A stretch of DNA of 64,000 nucleotides from Lunularia cruciata (Eukaryota > Streptophyta > Marchantiopsida > Lunulariales > Lunulariaceae). A program made the translations under genes and the position numbers. The notes beneath the pieces were generated by a model that did no database searches, was not told the origin of the DNA, and worked only from the letters and a program-made list of their open reading frames with translations. Each line of letters begins with the position of its first letter. Position 1 is the stretch's first letter. Shown here one piece after another: positions 1-9,953 of the stretch. The DNA is taken from NCBI GenBank assembly GCA_948567375.1, contig OX419755.1:24010517-24074516 (forward strand), given 5' to 3'.

Positions 1-2562
1 AAAAGGCATGACCTTGAAAGCATAAGTTCCCCAAGGTGTGGTGAATGTGGTGAGTTGTTGATGCTCTGGTGCAATCTTGATTTGGTTATATCCACTATAA
101 CCATCTCCAAAACTGTACCTCTCATGACCTGAAACCTCCTCCAAGATCTCATCAATGAATGGCAATGGGTAGTAGTCCTTCCTTGTAATAGCATTGAGCT
201 TCTTGTAATCTACACATACTTGAAGCTTGCCATTTTTTTTTTCACAATGACAATTGGAGACACCCATTCTGAATTCTTCACTTCAAAGATAAATCCAGCC
301 TCCTTGAGCTTATCAATTTCCTCCTTCACAACCAAAGATATTGGTGGGCTAATGCAACATTGCTTTTGGTGGATTGGTCTTGCATGTGACTCCACCTCTA
401 TCTTGTGCTCCTCCAAGGTGACTTCCTTCAAATCCTTGTAACTAAAAGCAAACACATGGATGAACTTGCGGAAAATCTCCTTAAATCTCACCTTCTCCTC
501 CTTGGTAACATTTGGGCCATACTTGAGCGTAGCTAACCTCTCTCTACCTCCTCAAGTGTCAATGGTGATTTATCTGAGTCCTTCAAAACCTCTGGCTTAG
601 GTGCAAAATGTATAGCACACAAGGGATACACATCTGAATCAGATTTAGATTCATCCTCCTCCGTGGAAGTCTCCTCCTCCATGCTTGTGTCTACACCTAC
701 AGCTCCTTCTTTAAAATCTGATTCCCAATAATCAGAAGATGGTGTATCTGAATGTGAAGTGTTGGTGGTGTTACTCACAGGAATTGTGACCCTATGGTTT
801 GATAGCCCAATCCTCAAGTACCCTTTGTGCCATCTATCAGTTGTGCATGCTGCTCTCAACCATGGCCTTCCAAGAAGTAAGTCATAGCTTGAATCCTTCA
901 AGACTTGGAAAGTCATGAGATTTTGAACTCTCATAACTGAAACTACCACTTTATCCATCACCCCTACTGGTCAAACTTGTTGCTTGTTTGCCATCCTCAC
1001 CACAAATGTTGAAGGTCTTGAGGGTATCATACCCAAATTTTTCATCAACCTTTCTGACATGGCATTTACTGCTGATCCTCCATCAACCAATGCATCCTTG
1101 ACGTTGTGACCATTCATTCTCACATCAATCTTGGAGGCATATTCTCAAGCCTCCCATGGTGATGGCTTGGCATCCACCACCCCCATTGATACTAGAGCTT
1201 TTGCCTTCTTCTTCTTCTTGCTCCTTGTAGAACTCAAACCACCTCTAAGCTCCTTTCTCAAGGTAGGGTTCAAAGCAATCAATTGGCCCATTGTGATATT
1301 AGCCTTGTGACTACATCCTCCAATACATTGTAGTTCCATTATTGCTTTGAAATCAAGAAATCCTCCATTCCCAACTTCTTCCTTGGAGTCTTTGTTGTTG
1401 ATGGTGTTGAGGTGCGAGTGCTCCTAGTAGACATAGGAGTATCCTTGCTTGGAGTAAATCCTTGAGAAGAGTGAACATCCTCTGCAAAACGAGCTCTCTT
1501 CGTCTCTTGTGCCAAAAGCTCCAAATTAAGACTCTTGGAGTTTGAGTACTATCCCTTCTCATACTTGCTCTCAACCACATCTATGGATGCTATCCGCTTA
1601 CCTTTGTTTGGATTAGGAGCCACTTGGGTTTCACTACCACCCTCTTTCCCTCTATTGGCTCCCTCATAACCTCTTCCTCCATTCCTTTGGATATGGCCTC
1701 TTCCTCCACAACCAAAACAATTTCTATCATTGAAATTGTAGGCTGGTTGACCTCCTCTATATAAATAGTTTCTATAACTCTTAGGTCCTCTCCCTACATT
1801 CTGATCCACCTCTCTCTTCTCCCATAGTTGCACCACATTGATCTTGAGATCCACAAGTTGTTTTGTGATGGTTTGAAGTGGATCCTTTGGTGGAGGTGCA
1901 AGAATTGGAGCAACTACTACTTGTGGTGCAACCCTTGCCACCAAAGTATCAGAAGTTCCACCATAATTGTAGCCTTGAGGAGGATGCACAACCTCTTTCA
2001 CCACCAAAACACTCTCATCTCCTTCCAAACTCTCCTCCATACAAATTGCGATTTTGATAGCTTCAACCTTGGAAGAAGGTTTTTCATATCTCACCTTGAT
2101 TCTAATTTGTGGTCTCAACCCTCCCACAAAATTTGTGGTGAGCATGGCCCCTATGCCAATCATAGTAGTCTCCACATCATCTCCACCCTTCCTCAACACT
2201 ATACAAAATTTGGACTCTAACTTTTCCACTCTTTCCACATAGACCTTCAATTTCTCTCCATCTCCTTGCTTGAGAAAGGTAACCTCAATCATCAATCTCT
2301 CATAACTCTCATCAGGAAGAAAGTTCTCAATGAGTGTTGAAGTCAAAGTCTCCCAATACTCTTCTTGCCCATCTCTCCTCTCTCTCTTTTGGTATTCTGA
2401 CTCATACCATGTAAGTGCTGCATCCTCAAAGAAATCTAGTAATAATGAGGCCCACTCATTCTTCCTCCTCTCATTGTTTCCTATGCAAGCTCTCTTGAAG
2501 TCTCTCACAAAGGCCTCCACATCTTCTCCATCATTGCCAAAGAAAACCGGAAGTTTCCCCAT
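1..2562 (-). pseudogene. A1 gag-protease-RT, degenerate
   Basis: This is the counterpart of the first ~850 codons of the A2 polyprotein. The start at 2562 begins MGKLPVFF as in A2. The retrotransposon gag domain is readable at 2562-1549, the protease/spacer region at 1339-533, and RT begins at 491 and runs off the window edge. Several stops and frame changes break it. A 21-bp deletion in the zinc knuckle near 1680 removes the last Cys, leaving CFGCGGRGHIQRN without the closing C. No function is expected beyond possible trans-complementation by relatives. Confidence 0.85.
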
Positions 2563-2792
2563 CTTAACCTCTCATTATCTTTCTTTCTCTCAATTTTTTT
2601 TCTTTTCTTTTCTCTCACTCCATAACTAATAGAGTATGTACATGACTAACACCATTTGAGAGTAATCCACCCTAGGGGACACAAAAGGCTCAGGTTCCTC
2701 CAAGATTTCTATAGCAACATCAAATCCTAGAGTGCATATTAATTGAACCCTCATGGATAGTTTATCCATAAGTTGAAAGATTATCTCCATCA

Positions 2793-3266
2793 CTAATCTT
2801 GAGAACTAGCTGATGAAGGTGGTAGTATTTTTGTAGTTGTACTAAGACTCTCTCCAAGATCCTTCACCAAAGCCTCCAAAAGCGATTTTACTCCACTACA
2901 CTCATGTCCTTTTGGAAGTCCTTCAACTCCACAAACCTCACACAACTCCTTGGTCTTAGATCTTCTCCCTCCCAATCTTGGTAAAGAAGGTCCAACATGC
3001 AAACCCAAGACAAGTAAGCCTCTCCATTGCCTCAATCTCTTGCTCTCAGAAGTCAATGGACATGAACTTGCTTTATGTCCCTTCTCTCCACATAGAAAGC
3101 ACTTAGACTCACTCTTTCCTCCAAGTGGTGTAGTTTTTTGGATCCTCTCAACACTCTCTTCAAATTCTATTGTAAACTCTCTTTTCCTCAAATCCACCCC
3201 TACAATCACCTCAAACCCTTGGAGAACCTTGCATAGTCTCATCTTCCACTCTTGGTGACCTTCCAT
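2793..3266 (-). CDS. A1 upstream zinc-knuckle ORF (157 aa)
   Basis: Open minus-strand frame upstream of gag, homologous to 17723-18220 in A2. The start is the Met of MEGHQEW, which both copies share; A2 has eight extra upstream codons. It carries a CCHC knuckle (CFLCGEKGHKASSC) and a second Cys/His cluster (CEVCGVEGLPKGHEC), then an acidic Ser-rich tail ending SSASSQD. CCHC knuckles bind nucleic acid, so an accessory nucleocapsid-like role is plausible but inferred. Codon-level conservation between copies is high, but the copies are young, so selection is not shown. Confidence 0.55.
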   Translation of the reverse strand: MEGHQEWKMRLCKVLQGFEVIVGVDLRKREFTIEFEESVERIQKTTPLGGKSESKCFLCGEKGHKASSCPLTSESKRLRQWRGLLVLGLHVGPSLPRLGGRRSKTKELCEVCGVEGLPKGHECSGVKSLLEALVKDLGESLSTTTKILPPSSASSQD

Positions 3267-3830
3267 GTTCCCAAGACGAATCTAAACACTCAAACATGCT
3301 TTTTGTTGCTCTCAAACTCCTCATGCATGAGATCTCCACTCTGCAGAATTGACCCTTCCTCACAATTTCACTCAGACCTCTCAACTTGTATGTGACAATC
3401 CTCTGAATTTTTTGACACGTGATTAAAACTCCAAGGTGTCTCTCCCTGCAAAATTTCAGATCTTTTCATCAAGCCATTTGACCTAGACATCTTTTCATTC
3501 AACACATATATTTCAGATTTGGTCTGAAAACCACCCCCCCCTTCACTTCAAAACTCATAACTCCCTGCTCAAGAATAATCTCTCTCTAATTTTTGTGGCA
3601 GCAAGTAGGATACATTGCACTTCCAGAGAGCATGCAGTTGCAGGAGCAGTTTACCCTATCAACTTTCAAAAATTCTAACCCAGTGCGCACAGTAACTCTC
3701 ACAATAATTTCAAGTGTGCTCACTGAAAGATAACCTAAGCTATTATGTGTAGAAATTTCAAATCCAGATCTCAAACTTGAGATTTTGCCCAAAATCTATA
3801 ATCCACCTCACACAATCTCTCCAAATCCTC

Positions 3831-4001
3831 TCATGTGTACAAGATGTACAAAATCACTTCAAAGACATCATAATGAACCACAGGGTATACAAATGGATCT
3901 TGGTTCTCTAACATAAGTTCAGCCCTCTCCTCTCCTAATGTTCTCTCCAAGTGAGCTCTCATAGCCTCATTTTGTCTAATGCAGAATTGAACGCGGAACA
4001 T
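3831..4001 (-). CDS. A1 short leader ORF (56 aa)
   Basis: A short frame starting MFRVQF, just after the primer site, ends at 3831. It is nearly identical to 16928-17098 in A2 and 29915-30085 in A3. It contains a charged helical stretch (RAHLERTLGEERAEL). It may be the remnant of an N-terminal gag-like segment or an upstream ORF. B1 inserted immediately upstream of its start, separating it from its LTR. Coding status is uncertain. Confidence 0.35.
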   Translation of the reverse strand: MFRVQFCIRQNEAMRAHLERTLGEERAELMLENQDPFVYPVVHYDVFEVILYILYT

Positions 4002-4007
4002 TATCTT

Positions 4008-4460
4008 TGTCACGCCATTTGTAGTTCCGCATCTAGATGCTTGGACACTGGAGTTCCAATGATAGTAGTTAGAGTTATTCTAGCAGTTTCTCAGAGACTA
4101 CTTTCGGACGGTTAGATTTTGTGTTTGGGGTACTGACTTCACAGTGGGGCCCACCGTCACTTTGCATCGTTTGCACCGTCGAGTGTGCCATCAGCGGGAC
4201 CGTTAGGGTTTCAGTGCTAGCTCGAGTCCATGGGGGTATAGTTTTGAAGTGAGCTCCAGAGAGCTCACTTCTCTGATGTTGAGCCTTTGAAATCTTGGCT
4301 ATGGTGGACAGAGGCCGGCGAGCGTCACCTGGATTCTCTATGCTTGAGTGGGTGTGGCTTGACTGTAATCAGTGCCCAATTGTTGGCAGTTTATAGAGTG
4401 ACAGATCAAGTACTGATCTGAGTTGAGTTGAGTTGAGTTGAAAGTGTTAAGCAATCTGAT
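4008..4460 (+). repeat. B1 5' terminal repeat X
   Basis: Starts TGTCACGCC and is homologous to 13332-13770 with roughly 3% substitutions plus small indels. It contains a (GAGTT)n microsatellite near 4419-4440 that is longer than in the 3' copy. After CTGAT the two copies diverge completely: this one runs into ACATCAGAG and the leader. The weak ATCAGAG match is all I see of a tRNA-Met-like primer site. Confidence 0.85.
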
Positions 4461-5653
4461 TACATCAGAGAAGTGAAGTCAAGAGGAAATCGGGTGCAGG
4501 AACGTTGAGTGTTGGTGGTATCTCCAAGCTTGGTGGATCGTGGTAGCTCAATTCAAGTTTTGTGTTTCCCTAGTGTGCAGAAGCTCGTTCAAGTGATGCA
4601 GATTTGGCAGTTAGGCGGACGGTGTGCGGAAGCGCTGGCCAAATTTCAAGCAAAGAAGGAGCAATTTTTGAGCAGTGTTGTGATTTTGAGCTCAAGAGGT
4701 GAAGGCATGACCAATTTGCTACGAGTTGGGCTCAGAAAGTCAAATTGAAGGTAGAGTTGGGAAGCTCTTCTCATGAAATTGTGATTTGGCTATTGTGAAA
4801 CCCGTTTTGATTGTGAAACCCGTTTTGTCAATTTGGCTCGAGTGGAAAGTTAGCGGGGGATTTGGCGGACAGCCATCTTTAGGGTTTACGTCAGATTTTA
4901 CGTCAGATTTTGGGCCAGATTTGGAGAAGTTTTGCCAATTTTGGAGGAGGTTTCGAAGTGGCAACAAGAAAGGCCTCATTTGGCTGAATTTTGGCGTTTA
5001 GAGGCATAGGGCTGTGGGCTATGAGAGGCTACGAAGGCCTAGAAGGGCCAGCAAGCCAGCTTGCTGGCATGAGGCTAGCTAGTTTAGAGTAGATCTTGGT
5101 CATTGGTTAGCAAAATCTGCCTTTCTTGCTAGATTGTGCGCAATAGGGTTTGACCCCTAGATCTCTTGTTCCTAGACTGGTGCCCTAGCCAACTGGTCCA
5201 CCCTCACTTGTTGTCCTAGTGATTGCGCCACTGTTATCTATACGCATGTAGCTTTGGCTAGGAGAGGCAGTTTGATCCCATTCTTGGTGATCCTGGTAGC
5301 TTAGGACTTAGATACGAACAGCTCTTATGTCAAATGCCAAATGGTGGCAGAGTCAGTCCCGTGTTGTGTTATGAGATGGAGGGTTTTTGTTTAGATTTCT
5401 TGTGATTGGATCCCCTCCATTCTCTACTTCCTATTTGTGTGAGGTGCCTTGACTTTTGAGCGTTGGTGCTCTAGTGTGCTCTTGGTGGTGAGGCTGGAGT
5501 GATGACTAGTCAGACTACCTTTGTTTCTCTCCGGTGAGGCAGGAAGTGATGACCTGCAGACCGTGAGAGTGCGTGTTATGATGGCAGGTTACAGGTTGCC
5601 TTTCCCCTAGTGTAGTTATCTCGGTTAGAGTTACATTAGTGGGTGGTGTCTAG
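4461..5653 (+). other. B1 untranslated leader
   Basis: About 1.2 kb between repeat X and the gag frame with no persuasive coding. Bm carries the same leader in reverse at about 37140-38150, and 63745-64000 holds a divergent copy. It contains the tRNA-like segment described separately. Short open frames at 4509-4748 and 4786-5001 show no family resemblance. Confidence 0.6.
5146..5232 (-). other. tRNA-like (SINE-head-like) segment in B leader
   Basis: Read on the minus strand this has GGACCAGTTGGCTAGGGC, resembling a tRNA D-arm/A-box, and about 30 bases on GGGGTCAAACCC, resembling a T-arm/B-box. Anticodon-arm spacing is roughly tRNA-like, but a proper acceptor stem directly flanking it is not evident. 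The Bm leader keeps it at about 37580-37655. It is more likely a tRNA-derived fragment than a working tRNA. Confidence 0.4.
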
Positions 5654-7890
5654 TTGGTGTTTGCACGTGGTGGTGTTGGCAGTTGGTGGGGCACTTGTGG
5701 TTGTGACTTGCGGTTGCAGTTGGTGGTTCGGGTTTGCTGTTGCAGTTATGTGGTCACGACAGAGTTCTTTGGAGATTCCAAAGGAGTTAGCTCTGCAGCA
5801 CGCAGTGGGTTTACTTGGAGGGGTGCTCGGTATCAGCCTGTATCTCAGGTCCCAGTGAGGGAGGAGATTGACTCTGAGTTGGAGTTTGACACAGGAGCTG
5901 ATTCAGTTGAGAGTGCACTTGGTGTGTCCGCACCATTGTTGTGGGACATGGACAAGATTTATGGGGTCTCCAAAGGCCTTAGGTGTTACTTTGGTATAAT
6001 GGGTACCATTGAGTTAGATGACTTCATCCAGGAGTTCGATAGTTGGTGTGATCTACAGCAGATGCGGAACCCGACTTTGTTCACACCCTTCATGGCATGG
6101 AAGGGGTTGTTTCAGTATCTGGAGGGTCCGCCGATGGATGATTACCATGAGTTCATGAGAGCTCATTTGGAGGAGATTGAGTTATGGAGATAGTATTGGT
6201 CCCCACACTATGTTTCCATCACTTTAGACTTGGTGGCCAGGAGTAGATCAGCTGTACCCACGAGTTCTAGCTCGAGTAGTGTTGGTGGAGCTAGTGGAGG
6301 TGCACTAGCTGGAGATAGTGCTACTACGAGTGGAGGTACCCTTGCAGGAGGTGGTGTGGTACCAGGGTTTAACCCCATGGTGGAGTTCTTCCTATGTTTG
6401 AGGCAGAACTACCAGGGAGTGTGGACTGACAAGCTGAGGAGCTTGCAGGAGTTCCAGCAAAAGGCTGGAGAGAGCCTACGCGAGGCATACACTCGCATGA
6501 GGCGGCTGATTAGTTTCACTCAGGGAGTTATTGAGGCCTAGGCAGTCCAGTTTTGGAATGGGATACTGGACAGGGAGTTGCGACGTAGAGTTCGTGAAGC
6601 TACGTTGCTGTAAGCTACTTTGCCCACTTTGGCAGTAGTCTTTGGTTTGGCTGAGCGTATTGAGCTCAACATGGTGGAGGAGAGAGTGGTGACATCTGGA
6701 TTTGGTAGGGAGACCTCATCCACGGCTGTGACTTCTTCTAGAGTACAACAGAGTGCACCACGCCCAGTTGGTTTTTGAGGATAGGGTGGACATCCCAGAT
6801 GCTATGGAGCGAGTGGAGGGCCTAGTGGAGTTAGACCCTTACCCTCATTTTTGGGTGAGCAATAGCCAGTGAGTGGTGGTGTTGCTTGTTGGACTTGTGG
6901 TGGACCTCACCATAGGAGAGAGTGTACTCAGGGCAGCGGACCTGATACCTTTGGTGCATCACAGCCAGCACAGAGGCAGTGTGAGGACTACCACAGATTT
7001 GGTCACACTAGTGACCTGTGTTTTGACCTACACCCGGAGTTACGGAGTGGTAGGGCTGCTATGGCAGGTAGTAGAGGAGCTCCAGTTCATGGAGGACAAG
7101 GTGGTAGAGGTGGTGGTAGAGGATCTACACCTAGTAGGGGTGTAGTACCTGCCCTTACTTCTAACACAGCTATGGCTACTCGGATTGAGGAGTTGGAGCA
7201 GAGATTGGCTAGTATGGCTATTGCTCAGAGGAGATCAGATTCGGGTGCTGAGGCTTCCACCTCATATGCTGGTGATAGAGATGCTTTGGACTTCATGTGC
7301 GGAGCAGCATAGGTGGATGCATCTACAGCAGTGACTAGGAGTGCAATACGTGCTCTAGAGCCTAGAGGAGCATCAGTGGAGTTGGACCCATAGAGAGGAG
7401 AGGTTGGGAGACACGTCAGACTTCCCCAGTCTTTCACGCTATCTGAGGCATTGTAGACGACATCCATGGTTCCTAGACGTCCCAGTGCAGGTGTGGTAGG
7501 TGGTGATGGAGTACATGATGGACTACCTGCTAGTCAGCCACCTACTACTACACAGACTGAGTCTAGCATGATGTTGGGGGCGGCTCAGCCGATTATGCGG
7601 CGTCCTTTGTTTCCAGCCAGTGACATGCTTACATTGGGAGTTGACCCAGCCCTAGTGTTCCGGTTGGCTGCCACATTGTGTGAGAGTAGAGATGGTGCAG
7701 TTCCTACTACTAGAGTAGAGGTGGTTGGTAGTGGAGCTGACTTGGTTGAGGAGCATGGGATTCGTTCAGCAACCAATGGTTTATGGCAGGCAGTAGCGGC
7801 TAGACTGGAGGAGTTGCCAGCTAGACCGGCCTTTGAGAGAGCGCGGTTTACACCTGGTGTTGTCCTATTGGATAACCAGAGGGGGATTTT
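5654..7890 (+). pseudogene. B1 gag (capsid + CCHC), broken
   Basis: Reading frame 2 gives a retrotransposon gag: an N-terminal segment (FIQEFDSWCDLQ), a Ser/Gly/Ala-rich linker (6250-6350), a capsid-like core (FQQKAGESLREAYTRMRRL, near 6440-6520) and a nucleocapsid with CWTCGGPHHRREC near 6890. A second knuckle, CEDYHRFGHTSDLC, has Tyr where Cys is expected. A Gly/Arg-rich tail and a short coiled-coil (IEELEQRLASMA) follow. Stops lie at 6191, 6539, 6611, 6776, 6782, 6863, 7310, 7391 and 7454. A run of seven T at 7887-7893 has one more base than Bm and shifts the frame. Confidence 0.82.
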
Positions 7891-8333
7891 TTTGTTTGGT
7901 GGGACCTTCAAGGAAGGTCTTTACACCACAGAGAGTCTTGTTAGACTCTGGTGTGCAGCTCCTTATGTTGGAGAGGGCTGCAGTTGTTGGTCTGGAGTTA
8001 CGGAAGACCAATGTGGAGAGATGTCCATTTCAGATCCAGACATCTCTAGGTGGTGGTTTGACACAATACATCACATGTGGGGAGCTTGTTGTCCAGGTTT
8101 AGCCTGGTCATCCGACTGATAGCTCGGTGGTGAGAGCTCAAGCTATTGCGACAATAGCTGAGTCATATGATGTGCTAGTTGGGGGAGCAGTGTTATACCC
8201 TATGGGTTTCAGCATTGACTATTGGGAGGAGACAGCCTCTTATAGACCCGGTTGGCAGTCTGGTGAAGGACGAGTATATCGCCTACCAGTACGCCTTAGT
8301 AGTTGCAGTCTTGGCTCACTATAGTCTGGGACC
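7891..8333 (+). pseudogene. B1 aspartic protease region
   Basis: In frame 0 the motif LLDSG, with Asp at 7944, is the retropepsin active site. Downstream ESYDVLVGGAVLYPMGF resembles the retropepsin C-terminal hydrophobic strand with a small insert. Bm reads the same protease in one frame with the preceding segment (29193-28969, then 25241 onward), which shows that the frame break in B1 is secondary. A stop at 8322 separates it from the methyltransferase. Confidence 0.72.
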
Positions 8334-9941
8334 ATGGCAGCATCAATTTTAGCTTTCAGCGGTGCAGTTACTTGGCCTGGTGACTTGTTGGAGGGGAATG
8401 CCCATGCAGAGGATACTCCAGTACCAGAGGAGATCACTCAACTTTGGAGTACAAGTGGGATTGTTCCATCCACCTTGGATGTTCCATTGTGGAGTTCAGA
8501 GGAGACATTGCAGCAACATGCAGATCAGTTGGTGCAGCAGGCTTGGAGTGGAGCCTTTGTACCATCAGGGGATGAGTGTGAGGATGAGCCTCCAGAGGCG
8601 ATGACTTTGACACCTCTGGATACCACACTCATTGCTTGGCAGTATCCAGTAGAGGAAATATGTCTATTGGAGTTGTTTGGTGGGATCAGCACCGGACTAG
8701 CTGCGGTGTTACATGTGGGTATACGAGTACAGAGGTACTTGTATGTAGAGAGAGATGAGACCGCTAGGCAAGTCTCTCTACATCATGTGGCACACTTGGC
8801 CTATCGGTATCCGGAGTTATTATCGATGTCAGCAGTCAGAGGTTACCACAAGGCCTTACCAGGAGACATTTCCTTACAAGGAGCGCATGACCTAGAGAGA
8901 CATGGGCCTATTCACTTGGTGATTTCTAGATGGCCATGTCAGGGACATACACATGCGGGCCACGGTTTGGGTCTTCAAGATCCTCGTTCTGGTGTGTTTT
9001 GGGAGATGTTACAGATACTACGACATCTCCAGGTTCATCAGTCTGTTTCTCCAGCTTACCTTTTGGAGAACGTTCCATTGATGGGTGATTCTTGCACTAG
9101 AGTGGTGGCGAGTACACATCCGGTCCATTCATGGATGGGACCTGCTGTATTGTTAGATGCAGCCAGAGTGGGATCACGGGCTCATCGTCTTTGTCTTTGG
9201 TGGACAAACCTCTTACCCAGAGAGGTTCTACAGTGTAGTTATGATGGGATTCAGCGACTAGACCACATTCTTGTTGATGATATCTTGGATGCTGGACGTC
9301 AGTCTCAGACACTGGTAGTGGCTGATAGGTCACCTATGGCAGTGGTGAACCTAGTTGGACAGCCTAGAGCTGCATTTCCCACACTCATGAGTTTCCCAAG
9401 CTCTCATGCTTTTCGAGAGGAAAGACCTGGACTTGTTTGGGACTCACAGTTACAGCATTTGGTGGAGCCCAATGCTGATGAGAGAGAGCGGGTGATGGGT
9501 TTTTGCACTGGTATTGCCGCTGTTCCAGTAGTGTCAGAGGCATCTAAGCGTCAGGTGTTAGGTCAGGCTATGGACCTAAACTATTTGACCTGGATTGTGA
9601 GCCTTGGCTTGGCAGAGCAGCATAGGATGCGCTTGATAGGCATCACCACTCGGACACTTGTGAGCCCTGTGCCTATCGAGACAATTCAGGCACATGCTGG
9701 GGGCAATGGACCGAGTGGACAGGGTATTCTTGGGACACATCCAGTAGCTACTAGGGAGAGTGGTCTACTTGGAGTCCATCCAAGTGAGCGTGGGCTACTT
9801 GGATTACACCCTTGGTCCACATGGGATGCAGCTAGAGGACGTGTGGAGCTTGCAGCCAGAGTGGAGGGAGTTTTTCACACAGAGGTTGGGACCTCTAGTG
9901 GTCGGAAGCATGACACTATTGCTCCCAAGGGCCCTGTATAG
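8334..9941 (+). CDS. B1 C5-cytosine DNA methyltransferase domain, DNMT3-like
   Basis: A 535-codon open segment between protease and RT. Motif I is LLELFGGISTGL (near 8664), the S-adenosylmethionine loop. Motif IV is RWPCQG with the catalytic Cys at codon 202 (8937). Motif VI is LENV with Glu at codon 245 (9066). Motif VIII-like GSRAHRLCLWW follows near 9170, then a target-recognition stretch with FPTLMSF, and motif IX/X-like RERVMGF...LGQAMDL near 9490-9580. The fold would transfer methyl groups to cytosine C5. Spacing and the GI-TGL form of motif I resemble DNMT3/DRM rather than MET1 or CMT. Its start Met is an artefact of a stop at 8322; it was part of the polyprotein. Whether it is still expressed is unknown. 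Confidence 0.85.
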   Translation: MAASILAFSGAVTWPGDLLEGNAHAEDTPVPEEITQLWSTSGIVPSTLDVPLWSSEETLQQHADQLVQQAWSGAFVPSGDECEDEPPEAMTLTPLDTTLIAWQYPVEEICLLELFGGISTGLAAVLHVGIRVQRYLYVERDETARQVSLHHVAHLAYRYPELLSMSAVRGYHKALPGDISLQGAHDLERHGPIHLVISRWPCQGHTHAGHGLGLQDPRSGVFWEMLQILRHLQVHQSVSPAYLLENVPLMGDSCTRVVASTHPVHSWMGPAVLLDAARVGSRAHRLCLWWTNLLPREVLQCSYDGIQRLDHILVDDILDAGRQSQTLVVADRSPMAVVNLVGQPRAAFPTLMSFPSSHAFREERPGLVWDSQLQHLVEPNADERERVMGFCTGIAAVPVVSEASKRQVLGQAMDLNYLTWIVSLGLAEQHRMRLIGITTRTLVSPVPIETIQAHAGGNGPSGQGILGTHPVATRESGLLGVHPSERGLLGLHPWSTWDAARGRVELAARVEGVFHTEVGTSSGRKHDTIAPKGPV

Positions 9942-9953
9942 CAGCCAGTCAGT

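Noticed and set aside
2330..3258. Plus-strand frames (99 and 102 codons) over A1
   Set aside because: Antisense shadows of A1 gag and the zinc-knuckle ORF.
5146..5232. Functional tRNA gene
   Set aside because: A- and B-box-like parts are present, but no adjoining acceptor stem pairs correctly and the anticodon arm is poor.
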